Below, in pieces: positions 1-4,953 of a stretch of DNA of 7,799 nt (the stretch's first letter is position 1; each line of letters starts with the position of its first letter). A model generated the notes under the pieces. That model made no database searches. It had not been told where the DNA came from and saw only the letters and a list, made by a program, of their open reading frames with translations. Origin of the DNA: Planctomycetota bacterium (lineage in GTDB: Bacteria; Planctomycetota; Planctomycetia; Pirellulales; Thermoguttaceae); NCBI GenBank assembly GCA_023397045.1, contig JAEWUR010000647.1:1-7799 (forward strand), read 5' to 3'. Position numbers and translations under genes: made by a program.

Positions 1-1
1 C

Positions 2-73
2 GGCGCCGTAGCCAAGTGGCTAAGGCAGCGGATTGCAAATCCGCCACCGTGGGTTCGACTCCCACCGGCGCCT
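2..73 (+). tRNA. tRNA-Cys (anticodon GCA)
   Basis: The sequence folds into a complete cloverleaf. The 7-bp acceptor stem pairs 2-8 with 66-72 (GGCGCCG/CGGCGCC), the D stem is GCC/GGC, and the anticodon stem is 28-32 with 40-44 around the loop TTGCAAA. The T stem is GTGGG/CCCAC around TTCGACT. The anticodon at 35-37 is GCA, which reads cysteine codons. The discriminator base at 73 is T (U73), the known identity base of cysteine tRNAs. No CCA follows (the next bases are CTC), so the 3' end must be added by a nucleotidyltransferase. Any promoter lies left of the window. No integrase or duplicated tRNA end is seen nearby. Confidence 0.97.
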
Positions 74-115
74 CTGTTTTGACAGCGAACGTCTCGACGA
101 GACGAAGTATGCCGG

Positions 116-138
116 AAAGCCCGTTCCTGACGGGCTTT
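116..138 (+). terminator. Terminator-like hairpin after tRNA-Cys
   Basis: A perfect 8-bp stem AAAGCCCG/CGGGCTTT encloses a 7-base loop (TTCCTGA), 43 bases after the tRNA end. It is followed by GCG and then TATTTCTT, so the U-tract is interrupted; the stem's own TTT provides part of it. The A-rich 5' arm would also let it act on the opposite strand. Its position between the tRNA and the promoter of the kinase gene fits a tRNA transcription terminator. Efficiency cannot be judged from sequence. Confidence 0.65.
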
Positions 139-172
139 GCGTATTTCTTGGGACTCATGCTCCACGGTGTGG

Positions 173-181
173 TGGTATAAT
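173..181 (+). promoter_or_regulatory. Extended -10 promoter for kinase/regulator operon
   Basis: The string TGGTATAAT is a perfect extended -10 element (TG-N-TATAAT) for the housekeeping sigma factor. No good -35 box sits 16-18 bases upstream (ACTCAT at about 17); a TTGGGA at 148-153 is too far away (22 bases). Extended -10 promoters often lack a good -35. Transcription would begin near 188, leaving a leader of roughly 20 bases that holds the GGAGG ribosome binding site at 192-196. This gives the sensor/regulator pair its own transcription, independent of the tRNA. Confidence 0.6.
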
Positions 182-206
182 GGTCGTGGATGGAGGACCA
201 ACCGGA

Positions 207-1700
207 ATGCGGCAGAATCTCGCTACCAAATTCGTGTTGATTGTCTCCGCGATCGTGGTCGTGGCGCTCCTCAACGGCCTAACCGCGATAATTTTCACGC
301 GGTCGGTTGTTCGTTCGTTCGATTCCGCCATCAGCAAGAATTTGCCCAGCATCAAGGCTGCCGAGGAACTGCAAATCGCATTGTTGGAACAGAAGGGGCT
401 GGTCTCCGCCTACATTCTGGCCGACGGCGATTCCTCATGGCTTGAACGATTGCGGAACGCCGAGGCGACATTTGGCGCATCGCTTTCCCGCGCGCGGGAA
501 AGCGCGCACACGCCGGAAGAGCGAGCTATTCTCGATCGTCTGGAGCCCGTGGTCGCCGAACACCAAGTGAAATGCGATAAGGCTGCCCTTCAATTCGCCG
601 GCGGGCACCGCGATGAAGCCGTTTCGGTCTTGCTCCACGAAGTCTGGCCCGCCTTCGACAAGGCTTACCAGTTGTCCGAAGAGTTCATCGAGGCGAATGA
701 CCGCTACGTTGGAGCGACCACAAAGCAAGGCGAACAATCGGTCGTCTGGGCGATGTGGGGGATCGCGGTTTGGTCTCTCTGCACGGTCGGCTTGTCCGCG
801 ATGCTTCTGTGGCTGCTCTTTCGAGGGGTCATCATCCCATTGCGGCACATGGCTTCAAACGCGCGCGATTTCATGGGCGGCCATTCGGCCGCGACGGTCG
901 ACTCCATTGACGACGAGCTTCATTCCATCGGCATCTACTTTCAGACCCTCATGTCCGAAATGGCGGACACGCGTCTGGCGCTGACCGAAACACGCAATCG
1001 CATGCTGAATGCCGAAAAGCTGGCAGCCGTCGGCAAGCTTGCCGCGAGCGTTGCCCATGAGATGCGAAACCCGTTAAGCTCGATGAAGATGTGGCTCCAT
1101 TCCATCCGGAAGACGGCAGGGGCGGAGCCCGCAATGGACCGGAAGTTCCAGATTCTGTCCGACGAAATCAATCGCCTCGAACGGATTGTGCGCAACGTCC
1201 TGGAGTTCTCGCGTCCTCCGACGCTGACACTCCAACCGTGTAGCGTGGTTGATGTCATCGGTAGGGTATTGGAGATTGCCACTCCAGCGCTTGAAGCTGG
1301 GAACATCCGCGTCGCGCAATCCCACGCGAGCGAACTGCCAAAGGTCATGGCCGATTCCGAGCAACTCACGCAGGTCTTCGCCAATCTCCTAGGCAACGCG
1401 GCCGAGGCGATGCCGGGAGGAGGAGAGATTTCCATCTCCAGCACAGCGGAAGCCGACGACCGCGGTTCCTCCGGCGTTGTGGTCCGAATCCGCGATCAAG
1501 GCCAAGGAGTTCCGGAGGATGTTCGAGTACGCTTGTTCGAGCCTTTCTTCACCACGAAGGACGAAGGAACCGGGCTCGGGCTTTGCATCGCGGCGAACAT
1601 CATGGCGCGACACGGCGGACAGCTTGTGCTGGAATCTTCGACGCCCCGCGGCGCCACGTTCGCCGTTCGAATTCCGATCGCAACCGGAGCAGAGCAATGA
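207..1700 (+). CDS. Membrane sensor histidine kinase (NtrB/AtoS-like HisKA type)
   Basis: A 497-aa two-component sensor kinase. Two transmembrane segments (about residues 9-31 and 178-207) bracket an extracytoplasmic domain of about 145 residues. That domain looks all-helical, possibly a four-helix-bundle type, but I recognise no ligand pocket. A HAMP-like linker (about 205-257) follows, then HisKA with the H-box SVAHEMRNPL (phosphoacceptor His284). The HATPase_c domain has the N-box NLLGNAAEA (393-401), the G1 box DQGQG (430-434), an F-box (FEPFFTTK, 444-451) and the G2 box GTGLGL (454-459). All catalytic boxes are intact. The ATG at 207 is chosen because GGAGG lies 10 bases upstream. An in-frame ATG at 180 overlaps the -10 box, and the frame upstream of it runs into the tRNA. 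The stop overlaps the start of the next gene, so the downstream NtrC-type regulator is almost certainly its partner. The signal sensed is unknown. Confidence 0.95.
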   Translation: MRQNLATKFVLIVSAIVVVALLNGLTAIIFTRSVVRSFDSAISKNLPSIKAAEELQIALLEQKGLVSAYILADGDSSWLERLRNAEATFGASLSRARESAHTPEERAILDRLEPVVAEHQVKCDKAALQFAGGHRDEAVSVLLHEVWPAFDKAYQLSEEFIEANDRYVGATTKQGEQSVVWAMWGIAVWSLCTVGLSAMLLWLLFRGVIIPLRHMASNARDFMGGHSAATVDSIDDELHSIGIYFQTLMSEMADTRLALTETRNRMLNAEKLAAVGKLAASVAHEMRNPLSSMKMWLHSIRKTAGAEPAMDRKFQILSDEINRLERIVRNVLEFSRPPTLTLQPCSVVDVIGRVLEIATPALEAGNIRVAQSHASELPKVMADSEQLTQVFANLLGNAAEAMPGGGEISISSTAEADDRGSSGVVVRIRDQGQGVPEDVRVRLFEPFFTTKDEGTGLGLCIAANIMARHGGQLVLESSTPRGATFAVRIPIATGAEQ

Positions 1701-3133
1701 GCAAAATCCTCGTGGTTGACGACGAACCAACCATGTTGGCCGCATTCGAGGAACTCCTCGGCCATTTGGAACATCAGGTGGTGACCTCGCGCCGCGCGGA
1801 AGAGGCCATCGAAAAACTCCAAAGCACGCCATTCGATCTGGTGATTCTCGACGTTCGTCTGCCCGGCATGAGCGGATTGGAAGCGCTTCGCCGCATCAAG
1901 CTCCAACATCCCAAGGTCCCCATTATTGTCATGACGGGGCATGGCACGATGAACACCGCCGTCGAGGCGACCAAGCTGGGGGCGTTCGACTATCAACTCA
2001 AGCCGATTGAACCGGAGCAAATGCTTGCGACGATCGACAGGGCCCTGGCGGGCGTGAGATTGATGCGAGGCCAGGTGGTGCTCGGCCCGGAGAGCGCGTC
2101 CGCCGGCGGAGACGCCATCGTTGGGCGAAGTGCTCCGATGCAAGAGGTCTACAAAGCCATTGGCCGCGTGGCACAGACCGAGGCCGGAGTGCTGATCCGA
2201 GGCGAGTCAGGCACGGGCAAGGAGTTGGTTGCCCGAGCGATCTACCAACACAGCCTTCGAGCGGACAAACCGTTGACCGTGATCAACTGCGCCGCGATCC
2301 CCGAAACCCTCTTGGAAAGCGAATTGTTCGGTCACGAACGCGGGGCTTTCACGGGCGCCAGTGCGGAGCGGATCGGCAAGTTCCAGCAAGCGAGCGAGGG
2401 CACCATCTTTCTCGACGAGATCGGCGACATTCCCCTGGGGGTTCAGGCCAAAATTCTTCGCGTGCTCCAAGACAAAAGTTTCCAGCGTCTCGGCGGCAAC
2501 AAGACGATTCGCAGCAGCGCCCGGGTACTGGCCGCCACGAATCGGAATTTGGAGACGGCGATTGCCGACGGCCATTTCCGCGAGGACCTTTTCCATCGTC
2601 TCAACGTCTTCACGATCACGCTGCCGCCGCTGCGCGAAAGAGCGGAGGACATCCCTGACTTGGTGGACTATTTTCTGCACCGATTCGCCGGAGAGTTGAA
2701 GCTGGACACGCCCCTATTGTCCAACGATGCAATGGAAGACCTGCGGACCTATTCATGGCCCGGCAACGTGCGCGAGCTTGAACATTGCATTCAACGCGTG
2801 ATGATCTCCACCGGCGGACACCCCATTCACGCGGCGGACCTTTCGTTGCTCTTATCGCGCACGGATCAGCGCGCCGCGTGTGGGCTGCCGACCGCAGACG
2901 ACGAAATCCTCCGCGATCTGGTCCGTCGGCATCTGGATACCTCGACAGGCGACTTCACGCACGAACGCCTGCTGCAAAGAGTCGAGGCTTTGTTGATCGC
3001 CGAGGCCCTGCAACGGACAAAAGGGAACCAGACCCATGCCGCACGATTGCTGGGCATGCCTCGGCAAACGCTTTGCGACAAGCTCCAGAAATACCGCATT
3101 TCACCCGAAAGCGGTCTTCTCAAGGATTATTGA
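1697..3133 (+). CDS. NtrC-family sigma-54-dependent response regulator
   Basis: A 478-aa bacterial enhancer-binding protein with the classic three-part layout. The receiver (1-120) has the acidic pocket Asp8/Asp9, phosphoacceptor Asp52 (LDVRLPGMSG), Thr80 and Lys102. The central AAA+ domain (about 141-370) has Walker A GESGTGKE (169-176) and an intact GAFTGA loop (216-221), the motif that contacts sigma-54. It also has Walker B TIFLDE (236-241), the FREDLFHRL arginine-finger region (294-302) and sensor II WPGNVREL (354-361). The C-terminal Fis-type helix-turn-helix (about 440-466) contains GNQTHAARLLGMPRQTL. The start ATG overlaps the kinase stop (ATGA), with GGAG seven bases upstream. By family rule it hydrolyses ATP to open sigma-54 promoters once phosphorylated. 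A strong -24/-12 promoter lies 240 bp past its stop, making the downstream operon the obvious target. It resembles AtoC/ZraR-type proteins, but no specific orthologue can be named. Confidence 0.96.
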   Translation: MSKILVVDDEPTMLAAFEELLGHLEHQVVTSRRAEEAIEKLQSTPFDLVILDVRLPGMSGLEALRRIKLQHPKVPIIVMTGHGTMNTAVEATKLGAFDYQLKPIEPEQMLATIDRALAGVRLMRGQVVLGPESASAGGDAIVGRSAPMQEVYKAIGRVAQTEAGVLIRGESGTGKELVARAIYQHSLRADKPLTVINCAAIPETLLESELFGHERGAFTGASAERIGKFQQASEGTIFLDEIGDIPLGVQAKILRVLQDKSFQRLGGNKTIRSSARVLAATNRNLETAIADGHFREDLFHRLNVFTITLPPLRERAEDIPDLVDYFLHRFAGELKLDTPLLSNDAMEDLRTYSWPGNVRELEHCIQRVMISTGGHPIHAADLSLLLSRTDQRAACGLPTADDEILRDLVRRHLDTSTGDFTHERLLQRVEALLIAEALQRTKGNQTHAARLLGMPRQTLCDKLQKYRISPESGLLKDY

Positions 3134-3244
3134 TTCCGAGGTGGTCACTGGTCCCGATTCCGCCGCAAAACGCGGCCGTACCGGTCGGGTTCTCCTGTCG
3201 TTTGGACCGCGGAATGGCTCATTGGCGATCGGGACCTCAATAGT

Positions 3245-3299
3245 GCCGGAAATCCGGCGGTTAGCCGGACCATCGGCACCCTGTCGGCTCTGCGCCGGC
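3245..3299 (+). promoter_or_regulatory. Candidate enhancer: cluster of CCGG inverted repeats
   Basis: Several GCCGG/CCGGC elements lie close together. GCCGG-AAAT-CCGGC is a perfect 5-bp inverted repeat at 3245-3258. GCCG (3264-3267) pairs with CGGC (3274-3277). GCCGG at 3264-3268 can also pair with CCGGC at 3295-3299. The cluster sits about 80-130 bases upstream of the -24 element, the distance at which NtrC-type activators commonly bind. That these are sites for the regulator at 1697-3133 is inference. GC-rich palindromes are also common by chance in such DNA. Confidence 0.3.
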
Positions 3300-3330
3300 A
3301 ACGGCCGCTTCTCAGCCGGGCCCTAAATCC

Positions 3331-3343
3331 CATTGCTGCAATG
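3331..3343 (+). promoter_or_regulatory. Palindrome CATTGCTGCAATG, possible activator site
   Basis: This is a perfect 13-base palindrome with 6-base arms around one central T. Its centre (3337) lies about 40 bases upstream of the -24 element and about 65 upstream of the expected transcription start. Dimeric Fis-type helix-turn-helix activators bind such dyads, so it is a good single candidate for the operator of the adjacent regulator, though closer to the promoter than many NtrC sites. I saw no second copy elsewhere in the window. Confidence 0.35.
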
Positions 3344-3374
3344 TTTTGCGGAAATGCCGCCTGCGATTTCCTGG

Positions 3375-3391
3375 TTGGCACGCGGATTGCT
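3375..3391 (+). promoter_or_regulatory. Sigma-54 (RpoN) -24/-12 promoter
   Basis: TTGGCAC at 3375-3381 and TTGCT at 3387-3391 match the sigma-54 consensus TTGGCAC-N5-TTGCW. The invariant GG (3377-3378) and GC (3389-3390) have the required 12-base register. Transcription should start near 3401-3403, giving a leader of about 43 bases before the ATG at 3445. Such promoters stay silent until an AAA+ enhancer-binding protein acts, and one with an intact GAFTGA loop is encoded just upstream. The site would drive the receiver, CsrA-receiver, HPF and USP genes. Confidence 0.88.
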
Positions 3392-3444
3392 ATAGTTGTG
3401 GCGTCCACATCATTGCCACCATGATCCAATTCTCAGGTCAGACA

Positions 3445-3900
3445 ATGACTACCATTTTACTTGCCGACGATTGTGCCAACATTCGCAAGCTCCTTAAACA
3501 GGAACTTGAGGACGAAGGCTATCGGGTGCTTGTCGCACGCGATGGTAAAGAGGCTGTCGAGGTGGTCCGATCGGACCGGCCCGACCTGGCGGTACTCGAC
3601 ATCTTGATGCCGCGCGCCAATGGCCTCGAGGCTGCCGAACACATCAGGAGGATAGATCCGGCCATCGCCGTCATCTTATTTACCAATAACGATGAACTAT
3701 GCGTTTGTGATACGCGCAGCGCCTTCGCGGCTGCCTGCGTCGAGAAACATGCCGATCTCGACGAATTGAAACGGGCGATTCGGTACGTCCTCGCACGACC
3801 GAATGGAAAAAGCCGTTATCGTATCGGGCTGCCGCCTGTTGAGGGGCATCCAACATCGCGTTCCGTAACAACAGTCGAACCGGGACCCCAAAACCGTTAG
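3445..3900 (+). CDS. Stand-alone receiver (CheY-like) response regulator
   Basis: A 151-aa protein that is one receiver domain (about 1-118) with a short Pro/Arg-containing tail and no output domain. Asp8/Asp9, phosphoacceptor Asp52 (VLDILMPRANG), Thr80 and Lys101 are all present, so it should accept phosphate on Asp52. The tail (about 119-151) looks disordered. The ATG at 3445 is preferred because AGG lies seven bases upstream and MTTILLADD is the normal start of this fold. An in-frame ATG at 3421 is possible but lacks a Shine-Dalgarno sequence. Longer forms starting upstream of about 3400 would precede the sigma-54 start point. It is the first gene after the sigma-54 promoter and ends 15 bases before the CsrA fusion. 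It could be a phosphate sink, a relay intermediate or a protein-binding switch. A Cys-x-Cys pair (86, 88) and Cys98 are unusual in the domain's second half. Confidence 0.92.
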   Translation: MTTILLADDCANIRKLLKQELEDEGYRVLVARDGKEAVEVVRSDRPDLAVLDILMPRANGLEAAEHIRRIDPAIAVILFTNNDELCVCDTRSAFAAACVEKHADLDELKRAIRYVLARPNGKSRYRIGLPPVEGHPTSRSVTTVEPGPQNR

Positions 3901-3915
3901 AAAGGATTCGTCGAA

Positions 3916-4521
3916 ATGCTAGTACTCAGTCGTAAAACAGGTGAAGAAATCGTCCTGCCGGGCCGTGGCGTCACGATCGGTGTGGTCGCGGTGAATGGAA
4001 CGCGGGTGCAGCTTGGCATTTCCGCCCCTTCAGAAACCTCGGTGCATCGCGGTGAGGTCTGGCGGCGAGTTCACCACTCCCACCCGTTAACCCATCATCT
4101 GCGGACCGTTGAACGAAACAAGTTGCGGGTTCTGATTGCTGATCCCGACGTCGCGCTTTCGTCATCCTATCGAGAATCGCTCAGCGGTAATGGTTTCGTC
4201 GTTCGCACGGCGACCACTGCATTAGATTGCGTTTCTCGCCTGCGCCGATACCCGCCGCATGTGCTGGTACTGGATCCTTCGATCCTGTGGGGCGGAGGCG
4301 ATGGCATACTGGCGTTGATGCGAGAACCGAACGAGATACCTGCGGTGCCGGTGCTGATTCATGCTTCACCGGTTGATTGTTGCGCGTCAGCCGATATGGT
4401 TTTCCCGGTATCCGCGCGCGTCTCCAAGCCGTTATCGCCGGAAAGGATGGCTTTCATGGTACGACAACTTGCCAGCGACAATCGGAGCCATCGGCAGACA
4501 ATAATTTTAACTTTGGATTAG
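3916..4521 (+). CDS. CsrA RNA-binding domain fused to receiver-like domain
   Basis: A 201-aa two-domain protein. Residues 1-53 are a clear CsrA/RsmA domain: MLVLSRKTGEEIVLPGR at the start, then VQLGISAPSE and SVHR. The RNA-contact residues known in E. coli CsrA (Leu4, Arg6, Arg44) correspond to Leu4, Arg6 and Arg45. A histidine-rich linker (five His in residues 53-61) leads to a receiver-like domain at 69-187: LRVLIADPD (Asp76, Asp78), LVLD (candidate phosphoacceptor Asp120) and SKP (Lys171). The Thr/Ser switch position appears to be His149. CsrA proteins are normally 60-75 aa and stand alone, so the fusion is unusual. The start has AAAGGA nine bases upstream. The receiver part has no ATG or ribosome site of its own, so it is made only as a fusion. 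By family, the CsrA part binds GGA motifs in mRNA leaders and controls translation; phosphorylation control of it is inference. Confidence 0.93.
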   Translation: MLVLSRKTGEEIVLPGRGVTIGVVAVNGTRVQLGISAPSETSVHRGEVWRRVHHSHPLTHHLRTVERNKLRVLIADPDVALSSSYRESLSGNGFVVRTATTALDCVSRLRRYPPHVLVLDPSILWGGGDGILALMREPNEIPAVPVLIHASPVDCCASADMVFPVSARVSKPLSPERMAFMVRQLASDNRSHRQTIILTLD

Positions 4522-4532
4522 GAGAAACCGTC

Positions 4533-4910
4533 ATGCGTTTGCACATTCGTAGCAAGAACTTCAGTGTAACCGATGCGATCAGAGAGCAAGTCCAGGAGCG
4601 TTTGGCGTTCGCGCTGGCGCGATTCGGGAAGCGGATCAAAAACGTCACCGCCAGCCTGGTTGATCTCAACGGCCCGAAGGGCGGTGTTGATAAACAATGC
4701 CGCCTCATCGTGCAACTACGCCCTAACCGAACGGTCACGATCGAAGAGACCGACAGCAACATCTGTGCGGCAATTGCACGCGCTGCGGATCGGGCGGGGC
4801 ACACGGTGAGTCGCTCTCTCGAACGATACCGAGAGGCAAAGATCGACCGCTACGGCTTCAGCCCGCGCAACCGCGCGACCGAGCCGGAGGCGTATATCTC
4901 GAATCATTAG
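4533..4910 (+). CDS. hpf: Short HPF/RaiA-family ribosome hibernation factor
   Basis: A 125-aa protein with an S30AE/HPF-type fold. It begins MRLHIRSKNFSVTDAIREQV, followed by a helix ending in FGKRIKNVTASL. It continues with VDLNGPKGGVDKQCRL and a second helix, DSNICAAIARAADRAG, the usual beta-alpha-beta-beta-beta-alpha order. Many basic residues suit binding to the ribosomal decoding region. The length matches the short form, without the C-terminal dimerisation domain of long HPF; the last 25 residues are a polar tail. The family inactivates or stores 70S ribosomes in starvation or stationary phase. AGGAG at 4520-4524 sits eight bases before the ATG and overlaps the stop of the CsrA fusion, so the two are probably coupled in translation. 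The GGPxGGVDKxC-like variant often seen beside universal stress proteins fits the next gene. Confidence 0.9.
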   Translation: MRLHIRSKNFSVTDAIREQVQERLAFALARFGKRIKNVTASLVDLNGPKGGVDKQCRLIVQLRPNRTVTIEETDSNICAAIARAADRAGHTVSRSLERYREAKIDRYGFSPRNRATEPEAYISNH

Positions 4911-4940
4911 CCACAACGTTTTTGGTATATGTCGTGGCGG

Positions 4941-4949
4941 AAGGAGGTG
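4941..4949 (+). promoter_or_regulatory. Full-length Shine-Dalgarno sequence of the USP gene
   Basis: AAGGAGGTG is a nine-base complement to the 3' end of 16S rRNA, ending four bases before the ATG at 4954. It fixes the start of the universal stress protein and predicts strong initiation. It also contains the GGA core recognised by CsrA proteins, preceded by another GGA at 4939-4941, so it could be a target of the CsrA fusion encoded in the same operon (inference). Confidence 0.8.
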
Positions 4950-4953
4950 TGAC

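Larger units (their letters stand above)
3134..3374 (+). other. Gene-free structured region upstream of sigma-54 promoter
   Basis: I see no convincing gene here; the small open frames lack ribosome sites and recognisable protein character. The stretch is rich in inverted repeats. A hairpin GCCGC-AAAAC-GCGGC lies at 3162-3176, about 30 bases after the regulator stop, and could help end that transcript although no U-run follows. A 9-bp inverted repeat pairs GGTCCCGAT (3150-3158) with ATCGGGACC (3228-3236). A cluster of CCGG/CGGC elements lies at 3245-3320, and a perfect palindrome at 3331-3343. The most likely job is an upstream activating and DNA-looping region for the sigma-54 promoter. A structured small RNA is a weaker alternative. 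Confidence 0.6.

Noticed and set aside
33..206. Extension of the kinase reading frame upstream into the tRNA-Cys gene (starting at TTG 33 or ATG 180).
   Set aside because: The extension would translate the tRNA and the terminator hairpin, and the ATG at 180 overlaps the -10 box. The ATG at 207 has GGAGG in place and starts directly before the first membrane segment.
1..206. tRNA-Cys as the attachment site of a genomic island.
   Set aside because: No integrase, duplicated tRNA 3' end or composition shift is visible in this window; the adjacent genes look like ordinary chromosome.
1496..2143. Long minus-strand open frame of 215 codons across the kinase/regulator junction.
   Set aside because: It lies opposite two well-supported genes, shows no domain pattern and is typical of a GC-rich shadow frame.
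2785..3243. Plus-strand open frame of 152 codons running from the regulator gene into the intergenic region.
   Set aside because: Most of it overlaps the regulator in another frame, it lacks a ribosome site, and the protein is low-complexity and Arg-rich.
3134..3400. CsrA-sponge small RNA (CsrB-like) in the gene-free stretch.
   Set aside because: About seven GGA triplets occur on the + strand, close to what base composition alone predicts, and they are not clearly in hairpin loops.
3346..3444. Longer N-terminus for the stand-alone receiver.
   Set aside because: The longer form would begin upstream of or within the sigma-54 promoter, and the receiver fold starts right at the ATG at 3445.
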